From: Coprinellus micaceus
Taxonomy: Eukaryota > Basidiomycota > Agaricomycetes > Agaricales > Psathyrellaceae
Assembly (NCBI GenBank): GCA_951394405.1
Contig: OX596335.1
Coordinates: 1,798,001-1,862,000 of the forward strand
Length of the DNA: 64,000 bases
Direction: 5' to 3'
Part shown: positions 28,927-38,295 of the stretch, piece by piece
Layout of the letters: each line of letters opens with the position of its first letter
Numbering within the stretch: the stretch's first letter is position 1
The notes under the pieces: model-generated
The model's database searches: none
Told to the model about the DNA's origin: nothing
The model's input: only the letters and a program-made list of their open reading frames with translations
Made by a program: the position numbers and the translations under genes

Positions 28927-29662
28927 GCTCAGCCACTTGATTTCACTCAGCTTGGCTTCGGAGACAAATTTGGTGTCAAGTGGTGCAAGCAGAGCCAGAG
29001 CAGAGCGGCGGCAATACTAAATACAGGGTGTATAGGGTTGTTGGCCACAGCCCAGTTATGGAGTGCTGCAGGCCTACTGCTGCTGGGGTGTGTCCCCCCC
29101 TCCAGCTATAAGGGCTCACCCAATCAGCCCCACCCCTTCCTTCACAGCCTCCAAGGCACCAGGAGTGGATTTTCATAGTTGTCAGGTGACCACACACATA
29201 CACTCAAGACACTTAAACTGGCAGTGACCCTCCCTCTTGTGAAAATAATGGCCACACTCAATCCATGTTTGCCAATATCCTGATTCCCAGTGACAACAGC
29301 AAAAAAGTGGGAGGTTTTTGACAAGGGCTCAAGTGTGCTCTTTTCATGGAAGCTCACAGTCAACTTTGAGCCTGAACAACTCATTTGGAACACAAATAAA
29401 ATTGGAAAATAGTGTACATATGTGTTCCATGGTTACTATCTAGCAACTACACACAATATTATGGCCTTTGGGACCCTTGCTTTGGAAATAGTTGGATGTG
29501 CTGGATGAGGGCAAGTGGCAGCACAAGCAACATGTGACTGATCTCAGGGTCAACAGCACAACCCTATCCCTATCCCTCTTTATAGGTACATATTAATACC
29601 CTATACTACCCTATACCCTATCCCTATATGGCTTGACCCATATAGTGTGGTGGTTGTAGAGC

Positions 29663-31540
29663 TGCTGTAGACGCATGCATAGGTAGCACCAGTAGTGGGC
29701 ATTGTTTTCCATAAAACCCTTTTAGCTGTCTGCTGCAGGTTTTCCATAATTCACTTTGGGCTTCCATCAAATTGCAGTTTGCATAATTTTGCAAAAGTGC
29801 GAAATAGACTATAGTTGCTCCTATCAGATCAAGTCCAACATCCCCCTGTATGTCATGGAAATTAAAACAAACCAGAATTTAAGTTGTGGGCTCTCAAAAA
29901 TACTCACATATGGGCTCAAATAATTTCATCATTAAAATGTGCAGCACCCAGTGTGTGTAATGCCACCCTACAGCTGTCAATTTGAGGCCCTTGGGCCGAG
30001 CTCACAATGAGCAGAGGCAAGGAACCTGGGGGTGCCACATATGTGACTGACGGTCTGACATCAGGGGCCATTGTGAATGATAAACAAACTTACATCACAT
30101 GCCTAGTTGTACAAGCATGTGACACATTCCTTTTAGGGAAAGTGGACTATTCATAATTATACATAATGCAAATAGAAGTTGTGGTGTCCCTTGAGAAAAG
30201 TGTATTATCCAAAATCCAAAAAGAAGCAGCAGCCTCCCAGAGGAAAAGTGAGTTTTGGAAAACCCTTGCCAGACAGCTGTAATGAAATTATGGGGGAAAA
30301 TGCCAGACGGGACTCTAGGTAGACTAGTAGATAGGGCATGGGAACTACCCGCCATTTCTTGATCATGGTCTTGGTTCATATCTTCTTCCTTAGATTACAT
30401 GACACTGTACATAGATGCCCACAATAACACTATATCACATTCATTCTCTTCCTCTATCTACTTTCAACGCACAGAACTCATAGCTGAACTACATCTGGAG
30501 TCCACCACAAACTGCAGGAGCTAATCAACAGATTTCTCCTGCATGATGGATGACAGATTGATTGACTCAAATTTTGCCATTGACACCCATTGGGCTTGAT
30601 AACCAAATGCCGTTGCCACAATGGCAAAACAATCAAAATGCTCCCAGCCCCCAAAGGAGCTGACTTGAACTTGTGTAGTAGCCAATGCTCCGCATGGCCC
30701 ATTACAAGTCCATCTTTTGTCTTTTGTTTAGCCACATCCATGAATTTATTTGACAATGAATTATTTTTGTTTTACATGACATCTATTGTATCTAATGCAT
30801 TGAAGCAAGTATTGCTGTAAAATTTTCAGGTTTATTCTCTCTTCAACTGTAATAAAATATACCTTTCACCCTTTGAGGATTTGAACTTGACAATAAACAA
30901 TATTTGCAAAATAAATTGCTCCTTCATGGAGTTAAACTCACATGCAAATGGGTGTTGAAAAGAAATGTGCTTACCAGGTTTGAACTTATCACTGCTTGGG
31001 TGTGCATCAGTTAGCACCATTTTGAGTATCTAATTCCTGTGGTCACAGGATATGATGTAGCACGCTGCCACACACCTGAAGTGTGTGGTGGTACATGATG
31101 TCATTGGGCTGCCTGAGTTTTATTTGACAAAAATATTTTATTTGGCTATAGCACCAACAATAGTTTTTTTTTTGTTTTGTTTACTGTAGGAAAGTAATTC
31201 AAGGACACAGTGTTAAATCAATGCACAGTGCACACTCGGATCATGCATGCCTGTGCTGTACAAATAGTGGACAAACAAGTTCAAATTCTTGTGTCACTCA
31301 GGCGCACATAGGCCCATAGCAATGACACCACATATGGTGCAGCCAAATAAGACATAAACAAGGTCTATTTCAAGTGTTACACCCTCTGCACCTGTGGTTG
31401 CCAAAAATTGATGCCATCACTCGCACATCATTATTGATGGCACCTTCCTAAAGTCGAAGGAAAGTGTTACATCCAGCCAACCGCCCCACCACAACAGAAC
31501 AATTCTGTTTAAAACAGACTTGTAATCCAACCATCTTGAA
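29663..31540. other. AT-rich, CpG-poor decayed repeat DNA
   Basis: No gene recognised. About 29,720-29,800 and 30,220-30,320 share an imperfect inverted block (AGCTGTCTG ... GGTTTTCCAnAAnTCACTTT), suggesting the ends of an old foldback element. The stretch has almost no CpG, like the decayed hAT copies to its left. Short frames occur only by AT-rich chance. Confidence 0.4.
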
Positions 31541-31607
31541 TAACCAAATGCCATAGCCATGACAGCAAAACAATCAAAATGCTCCCAGCCCCTGAAGGAG
31601 CTGACTC
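30600..31607. repeat. Pair of about 68-bp direct repeats 0.94 kb apart
   Basis: The block TAACCAAATGCC...AAACAATCAAAATGCTCCCAGCCCC..AAGGAGCTGACT occurs at about 30,600-30,668 and again at about 31,541-31,607 in the same direction. The second copy is followed by CTCAAATCCAACC, somewhat like a tRNA B box, so a SINE-like origin is possible but weak. The reverse strand of both encodes a similar peptide (GAGSILIVL), which instead could mean a shared protein fragment. Confidence 0.5.
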
Positions 31608-32116
31608 AAATCCAACCATCTCAAAAAGAAGCCAGTTACTCAGGTCCATGTGATGACCAGCCCAACTTTGAGCTTGACAGGGAGACAGGAAAGGTACCTG
31701 ACCTCCTACAGGCATATTCTCAGGAGCCTGCTGTTCCAGAGGTTTCATACGCACCATCTAGCACCACCCAAACAACTTTTTCGGTCCCAGGCAGTCTATA
31801 TTCAGACTTGCTTGGATTACTATTGCCATCAGGGTCTGCTGAAGTGAGTACAACTCCCAATGTTCTTTCATTGCCCCCCAGTTCCCCTTCCCAAGCCTCC
31901 ACTCAACCCCTATCTTCTCTGCTAACAGCCAGCACACACAATGACGCCCTGAAACATAACAATAATGACAAACATGCAGAGGATCAATCTCCTCACACCA
32001 ACAGTTCAGCAGCACAAGAGGCGGAAGTCAAAGCACTTCTAGACAAATTACAGCTTTTTGCAAGTATGATGGCACTAGGCGGTTTTTTTCTTCAATACAA
32101 AAATAAAATGACTTAG
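31559..32116 (+). CDS. Hypothetical Ser/Pro/Gln-rich reading frame in transposon DNA
   Basis: An open frame of 185 codons beginning inside the second direct repeat. It is rich in Ser, Pro, Thr and Gln with an acidic-helical segment near the end (AAQEAEVKALLDKLQLFASM). No family recognised. Composition and the AT-rich, CpG-poor surroundings suggest a transposon-derived reading frame; the true start may lie elsewhere. Confidence 0.3.
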   Translation: MTAKQSKCSQPLKELTQIQPSQKEASYSGPCDDQPNFELDRETGKVPDLLQAYSQEPAVPEVSYAPSSTTQTTFSVPGSLYSDLLGLLLPSGSAEVSTTPNVLSLPPSSPSQASTQPLSSLLTASTHNDALKHNNNDKHAEDQSPHTNSSAAQEAEVKALLDKLQLFASMMALGGFFLQYKNKMT

Positions 32117-32203
32117 CAGCAGATACCCAAATGAGTGATTCCCACAGTGCTGATGCTGTGCACTTGCCCTTTCTCCACTACTATCACCATTGCAGCCATA
32201 CAC

Positions 32204-32966
32204 AATGGCTCCAGGTGCATCTAAGAAGCAACATGTCGCTGAGAATGCCTCTCAGGCTTCCAATGAAGAACAGGAATATGATGCTGAAGAAGAATCCAGT
32301 AGTTTGGAGGATGGGCGCCTACCAACAAAGCCCCAGAAACAATTTCTTGGTATGGCTGTGCCATTGATGGACAATGAACTGCTCAACAAGACACTGGTTC
32401 ACCAAACGGACAACTCACAGCAATCCAGTGACCTCAGAGACCTCACGCCAAGCCCAAGTCCTGGGAAGCAGGTTAAGGAGTCTGATGCTGAGATTCAATT
32501 GGTTTGGGGAGGTGGGAAGTGGAAGTGAGGGCGTCCCCCCAAGGCCAGAGTTGAGGAGGAAAAAAGTGTGTGGCCCATTTATGAGCCTACTGGTGGTACT
32601 TACTCTGGTTTAGCCCCTCGCAAGATAGCATATATGCTTCAAATCTTTTCAGCCGAAGAGATGAAGAAGAAGAAATCCCATCAGACTCCCATCATCGCCT
32701 CCCTTGAGCTGTCGTCAGATGAATCATTCAATACCTTCAAAGCCCAGCTGCTGGTCAAGATTGAGAAGAAGCTACCCCTCAAAGCTTTCAACTACTCCCA
32801 CTTCGAGGTCACAGCTGTCATTCCAAGGGTCATCCTGAAACCTGGCCTTACGTTGGATGACAAAGACCAGTTCCTTCAGTGCCTCAAGCATGTCGAGACG
32901 ATGAAGACATTGACACCATCAGTCAACATTTCTGTTACCCAGAAGCCCAAGGCAAGCTCATCTTGA
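32204..32966 (+). pseudogene. Transposon-associated unknown protein broken at an AT-hook-like site
   Basis: The frame runs from ATG 32,204 to TGA at 32,526-32,528 and, in the same register, on to a stop at 32,964-32,966. The first part is acidic (NEEQEYDAEEESSSLEDG). The stop falls directly before GRPPKARVEEEK, the core of an AT-hook; a CGA arginine codon changed to TGA would explain it, in line with CpG decay nearby. The second part reads as a folded domain with mixed hydrophobic and charged residues (FKAQLLVKIEKKLPLKAF). The family is unknown to me; a DNA-binding accessory protein of a transposon is the inference. Confidence 0.45.
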
Positions 32967-33431
32967 CAGGCTCCTCCTGCCTCTCAACCTCATGGTTCAT
33001 CACCTTCACCCTCACCAAAGGCAATGACATCAAAGGAGACCAAGAAGGGTGGAAAGGATGTGTGGCCTAAAACGGAAGGAGGCACAACTCTAGGGTTAGA
33101 GTATCATCTATGGATCAGCAGAGCCAGGCGGTGAAGCTCATTACCTTTCCCCTTCACCGCCTGACAATGTGTATAACATTGTTGCTAGCATATAATAGCA
33201 CCCAGATGTCAACATGTGATGACCAACCTGGGTTAACATCAAGCCCAGCTTGATGGCTGACCTGGGCCAAGCTGGCATGCCCCTTATGTCTAAGTCTGAT
33301 GTCCCAGCTGTGTTGCCCTGCCATATATGGAAATGCCTGCTAACACAGCCATGGGTGGGGTGCAGAACGGACACCGGAATTTAAGACTCCAGATATTGGA
33401 CAGGATAATCCATGTTGGATGTCAGACAATC

Positions 33432-33650
33432 AAAAAAGCGGACAACATGCATGCATCAATGGTCTAGAAAGGTAGATGATGTTCATTCATTTCAGAGTCC
33501 AGAAATGTGGATGTCATTCATTTGCAGTCTGGAAAAGCGGACATTGTGCATGCATCCAGTGTCCAGAAAAGCGGACCACATTCATGAATCTGGAGTATGG
33601 AAAAGCGGACCATGTGCAATTGTCCAGGTCCGGAAAAGCGGACAGTCTAT
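33432..33650. repeat. Minisatellite of about 30-37-bp units with a GAAAAGCGGAC core
   Basis: About seven imperfect units start near 33,432, 33,463, 33,498, 33,528, 33,560, 33,596 and 33,628. The consensus is roughly TCCGGAAAAGCGGAC followed by ATG/CAT-rich sequence. It ends 7 bp before the left target duplication of the hAT element at 33,665, so it belongs to the DNA into which that element inserted. Confidence 0.75.
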
Positions 33651-33664
33651 GCTGGGCTCACCGG

Positions 33665-36600
33665 TAGTGTTCACCAGGGATAGTGCTAACCGCACGGATT
33701 CATGGATGGCATCCTTGGGGGATCGGATGAGGTTCGCATCACAGCCATCCGTCCGGCAATCCTCAGCTTTCTGCGGTTTGCCAGCCATTTTTGGCATCAC
33801 CTGCACAGCTGCAAAAAATAAGGTTTCATGCACTCGCACTCAGGTGCACATCCTCTCAAAATATTTTTGAGGACCAAACCAAGGTATCCGTTGTCTGTCC
33901 TTTCAATTCTTGATGTCTGCGTCCCCAGAACGTCAGCCAACAACGAGCCGTGGCGGGCGCATCATCAAGGCCACCAAAAGGAAGCTCCAGGCCCCAATTG
34001 ACACCTTTGTCAAAATTGTCAAGAAGCCCCGTCGAGCCCAGACCGAAAACGAACGTGAAACAACAACAGGAAGTTCAACTATTCCCACCCCTCCTTCTGC
34101 CCCCAGTTCTTCTGCTCCCACTCCCTCTGTGACCGTCGCTGTTCCATCAGCTCGCCGTGGTCAGTACCAGGGTGCCATCATTGTCGAGGACAGTGATGAC
34201 AAGTCCTCAAACGGGGATGTGCTTCCGCCAGACTCAAATGTCCTCATGGAGGACGTCCAGCCAGCCACGTCCACTGAGTCGCAGGGAAGTAAGGCACCAA
34301 GCGTCATCTCAATTGACGATGACGAGGAGACAGAGGAAGGTACGCCTGGAACTGTGCTACTTTTCCTCAAGCACAAATCTGATTCTATTCACAGAACGCT
34401 ACAAGCGCAAGTGGAACACACCCATGTATGCATTCTTCAAGCCGGACTGGGACTTCAGACGTGTTGACGGGCGGGCATGGGTGACCTTCCACTGCGCTGC
34501 CAACGTCTGCAAGATGCCTCATTCATTCGTCCGGCGGTACCTCAACAAGGCATGCATCGACACCTCAACCAGCAATATGCGAGTTCACGCTGGGCGCTGT
34601 TTTGGTGAAGAAGCTCTCGCTGCTGCTGATAAAGCGAAGGATGCAGATGAGGTTCGGAGAACTGCTCATGTCAATGGCGGCGTACTTTCAAGTCAGTCGA
34701 TCACCATGGTGTTTGCTCGGAAGGGGAAGGGAAAGGTCACCTACTCGACACGGCCTCATATGGAGGCAGAAGCTCGGTACGTTCATCTTCTTGTTCACGT
34801 TTTCCTCTCGATTTACAACACTTCAAGTGCTGAGACCATTTGATGGGTCGCCAAAAGTCAGCGTGCCATCAATATCGTCAAGGATCGAGGCTACAACAGT
34901 CTCATGAAGACCGGCCGCCCACAGCATCATGTCCCTTCTCCGAGCACAGTTGCACGAGATATTAAACTCGTGTTCAGCCGCTGTCGTAGTTGTGTTGCCC
35001 ACATCCTTCAGGTACGTCTTTTTTCCTCATGTTATTCCTTTCTTAACACAACATCTTTCCACTCTAGAATCACCCTGGGTCCCCTCACTTTTCAACTGAC
35101 TGCTGGACAAGCCCGAACCACCGCGCTTACGCTGCGTTCATCGTCCACCTCGAGCAAGACGGACACCCCTACAGCCTCTTATTAGATGTCATCGAGCTAC
35201 CTCGGTCCCACACGGGTTTCAACTTGGCGACGGAGTTTGCCAGATTACTGGGCGAGTTCAGTATTGTGGACAAGGTGCACCCGCAAATACCTTGTCTCAT
35301 TGGCTAGTCTAACACTAGCTAGATCTTGAGTGTAACGTGCGACAACACTTCGAACAACAACGTCATGGTCCGTGAGCTTGAGAAGATCGTCGAAGCGTTT
35401 GCTGGGGAAGCAAGCATGACCCGCTGCTTCCTCCACATCATCAACCTCACCGCCCGCACCACTATTCGGCTCTTCAACGCCCCCAAGACGAAGGATGCTT
35501 TGAGCGACGACGCCAACATCAGCACCAATGCCACCCTCAATGAAGCTCGCCAGGAGCTTGAAAAACTCGCTGAGGACCTTGAACTCAAAGATGTAGAAGC
35601 CCGAGCTCAGTATGCACAGGACCAGGCTGAGCATGACAATGATGAGTGCAACCAGGATGACCTCAAAAACAGTACGGAGGGGTGGGTTGATGAACGGGAG
35701 GCCTTGAGTGATGCCGAACAAAAGGAACTCGACGAGGGTGTCCTTCCTGTCTGTCTCGCAATTGTCAAGGTGTGTATCCTCTTTGATCCCTTCAGTAGCT
35801 ATTGCTGACAAGACCTGTAGCTCCGTCGCTTTGCCTATGCGGTCCTTCACTCATCAACGATTCTCCTCCCCCTCTGGTTCAACACCCTTTGATTTCTCGA
35901 GCTCGTCGAATGCATGATGCTGCGCAACGTCTCTACCCGCTGGAATTCAACCTACGACATGCTCAAGTTTGCCCTTGAATACCGCCTCGCCATTGACAAG
36001 ATGGTGAAGGAGAAGCAACTTCGAGTGTACGAGCTTGATGAGCAGGAGTGGAAGACGATTTCGGAACTGTGCGAGGTTCTCAAGGTACGTCCGTTCATCA
36101 TACATTCGACATGGGCGCTCGTTTGGGTGCTGATATGGGCGCATATGGGCACATATGGGTCCTGACATGGGTGCTCGTTTGAACAGTTAGATGTGGCCTT
36201 CGCACTGGGATGCTGATGTATCCTTTACAGATCTACAAGCATGCGACACTGTTCTTCTCGTGTAGCACCCCTTCTCTCCCTACCGTCATCCCTGTGATGG
36301 ACCACATTGATGACGTCCTCACCAACCAGTCCCTCGACAACGCCACCTTCTCGCCCGCCATTCGCACTGCATGCACCCTCTCAAAGAAGACTCTTAACTG
36401 CTATTACAACAAGACGGATCACTCTGAAAACTACCACATCGCCATGGGTATGTCTTTCACTGATTCTATCCGTGTCGTCCCTCTCCTAACGGTGTCTTTC
36501 AGTTCTCCACCCTGCATATAAACTTGAGTAGTTCCGCACTCGTGATTGGGAACCAGAATGGATTGAAACAGCCAAGTCAATGGTGAGGGAGGAGTTTGCC

Positions 36601-37407
36601 CAGTCATACAAAGACATGGAGGTTGGGGATGATTACAAGAACGTGCTGGCCTTGATGGACGTGTCCTCGTCATCTAAGAAGGTACGCTGTTTCTAGTATT
36701 ACTCTCTTTCCTACTTACACATCTCCTAGAAGGGTAAACGTGATGAGCCCAACATCTTCGACTCCCTCCCTGCCCTTTGTACGAACTCCCGCCCTGTTGT
36801 CTGAGACGAAATCGATTGCTACCTCGCCACTCCCATTGACAGCAATGTCACTGATGCCATGTGCTGGTGGCACAACTGTCAAACGCAGTTCCCTCGGCTC
36901 TCTCGCATGGCGTTGGACTATCTGTCGATACCAGGTATGTACTCGTTTCGAACTTTCTCTTCAAGGTATTCATTCAATGGTTTTATCAGCAACCTCCGTT
37001 GAAGTTGAGCGCTGCTTCAGCCATGGCCGCATCATTGTCTCTCACCTACGCAACCCGCTTACTGGGCAGACAACATGAGCTCTGCTATGCCTCCATTACT
37101 GGAGCCTTGCTGGGTTGGTGAGGGATGCCGACGTATTAAAGGTGACTCGCAGTCATCCCGCTGTTGAGGGTGATGAGGACGTTGAGATGGAGGATGCTTG
37201 GGATGCTTTACAAGTACTAGAGTAGAGCTCTTGTAGTATCTATTATGCATTTGCACTCTGAAACATTTTGAGTCCCATCCGCGGATTTATCCTCAATCCG
37301 TCCATCCTTGCAGTAATAGGGGCTAACCGTGTGCTATCCCTATCCTCTTGCCGGATCGGATGCGGTTAGTACCTGGCCCATCCAGGGATCATCCTTGGTG
37401 AACACTA
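33665..37407 (+). mobile_element. Autonomous-type hAT transposon
   Basis: A 3,743-bp element with terminal inverted repeats starting TAGTGTTCACCARGGAT; AGTAC/GTGCTAACCGCA blocks recur a little further in on both sides. The flanking 8-bp duplication is CTCACCGG (33,657-33,664) and CTCACTGG (37,408-37,415), which differ by one C to T change at a CpG. It contains one broken transposase gene. It inserted between the minisatellite and the 3' region of the tyrosine-recombinase gene. Confidence 0.9.
33913..37225 (+). pseudogene. hAT transposase gene with in-frame stops
   Basis: Several exons join across short introns (for example about 34,340-34,395, 34,778-34,860, 35,011-35,068, 35,280-35,324 and 35,770-35,819). 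Order of features: a basic Ser/Pro-rich start, a zinc-finger region with Cys/His pairs (HCAANVCKMPHSF), STDCWTSPNHRAY, CDNTSNNNVM, STRWNSTYDML, HPAYKL, and the C-terminal dimerisation block TSVEVERCFSHGRIIVSHLR. These are the standard hAT order. In-frame stops at 35,890-35,892, 36,529-36,531, 36,802-36,804 and 37,076-37,078 break the gene; two or three of them fit CGA to TGA or TGG to TGA changes. A functional product is not expected, unless an unseen splice removes them. Confidence 0.85.
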
Positions 37408-37524
37408 CTCACTGGGAGATGGAGTTGGGGGAGAGAAGAATGTGGATTCTCAACGCCCAAGCTCTCTCGCAAGGCCCGCCGCGTGACCAGCCAGTGAAGG
37501 CTGATCTCGCTGATGGGGCCAAGC

Positions 37525-38292
37525 TCAAGCCAGCACCGCCGCTGCGTGGAGAGACGGAGGCTCGGGAACAGCAGCAGCAGCACAAGCCCCATGGAGGTGG
37601 GACGACAACCCAAGAATGCGATCACGAGGTACATCGATGTAGAGCTTGTACGCATTGCTCCTCCAGCGCCCCAGCAGTTGAATCTTGTGATCGGCAAAGC
37701 CCACGGCGGCAGCAGCAGTTGCTGCGCCACGACGAAAGCTGTGACCTGCGAACCCAGTTGGGTCAACACCAGCCACGACAAGACACTCCTTGAGTGTCGA
37801 AACGAAAAGATTATAAGTAAGAGGTGAATCGGAAGTGAGTCCAGAGAATAGTGGGGAGTTGAGAGGAAGAGAATGGTTGGCAAAAAGAAATTTGAGGGCC
37901 TCAATTGGGCAAGTGGAGAGGCCAGGTGCAGTGCTGATGAGGATCGACACGCCCTTACGAAAGGGATCTGTCTTCGATGCTGGAAGATCCAGACAAATGT
38001 GGGTAGGATCTTCGAAGGAGGGAAGGAAAGTGACTGATTCCCGGGTGAGGTTTACAGCAGGGTTGAAAGTCTCCTTGTCCTTGAGCGTGGACTCCCTGCA
38101 ACGAAGAAAACCCGCCCATGCGACTTTCGTAGCAGCATTGAACGAAGCATCAAATATGCTCGACTGAGTGCCAGTGACTGAGGTGAGCTTCTGGAGAATG
38201 TTGAGAGTTATTGGGCGCTTAGGGACCCTGTCCTTCTCTCTGAAGAAGTGCTTGATACCTCGGATAGCTCGCTGCACTGTTTCGGATTCCAC
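37525..38292 (-). pseudogene. Tyrosine recombinase (phage-integrase fold), 5'-truncated
   Basis: The frame is open for 255 codons to the stop at 37,525. It contains a tyrosine-recombinase catalytic domain: first arginine in GFLRCREST, the beta-hairpin lysine in SKTDPFRKG, HxxR in GHSFRRGAAT, the tryptophan/His position in LGRWRSNAYK and the tyrosine in YKLYI. All catalytic positions are present. Such enzymes mobilise Cryptons and DIRS/Ngaro retrotransposons; I cannot decide which. The N-terminal DNA-binding part is lost where a long-inverted-repeat element begins at 38,294. The C-terminus is Ala/His-rich, and a CAG run lies on the plus strand at about 37,569. It is unlike the DUF3435 captains of Starships as far as I can see. 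Confidence 0.75.
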
Positions 38293-38295
38293 CTA

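Larger units (their letters stand above)
27736..29019. mobile_element. hAT-like element inserted in MITE copy 2
   Basis: Flanked by a perfect 8-bp duplication AATACAGG (27,728-27,735; 29,020-29,027). The uninterrupted site is preserved in copy 1 (ATAATACAGGGTG near 26,960), which confirms the insertion. Ends are short inverted repeats, TAGCGTTGCCGCTGC on the left and TAGTATTGCCGCCGC read from the right. The element itself is interrupted at 28,233-28,926. The interior has a short coding-like stretch at 27,945-28,178. Confidence 0.88.
27640..29662. mobile_element. hAT-like MITE copy 2, split by nested insertions
   Basis: A second copy of the 26,844-27,610 element in the same orientation, starting TAGGGCTCTAACC at 27,640. 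It is interrupted at 27,736-29,019 by another element and resumes at about 29,020, from where it matches copy 1 (26,961 onward) over about 630 bp. The right end is decayed (near 29,645-29,662) and I found no clear target duplication. Most differences from copy 1 are CpG to TpG or CpA: GGCGCC versus GACACT near 29,208, and GAACGCGAATA versus GAACACAAATA near 29,386. Confidence 0.82.

Noticed and set aside
30600..31607. LTR pair of a small retroelement
   Set aside because: The repeats are only about 68 bp, do not begin TG or end CA, and no internal coding or priming site is seen.
33430..33650. CRISPR-like array
   Set aside because: This is a eukaryotic genome, units vary in both core and spacer and spacing is irregular; it is a minisatellite.
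37525..38292. Starship captain (DUF3435) interpretation of the tyrosine recombinase
   Set aside because: The motif context (GHSFRRGAAT, LGRWRSNAYK) fits Crypton/DIRS-type enzymes better, and no cargo-bearing giant element structure is visible.
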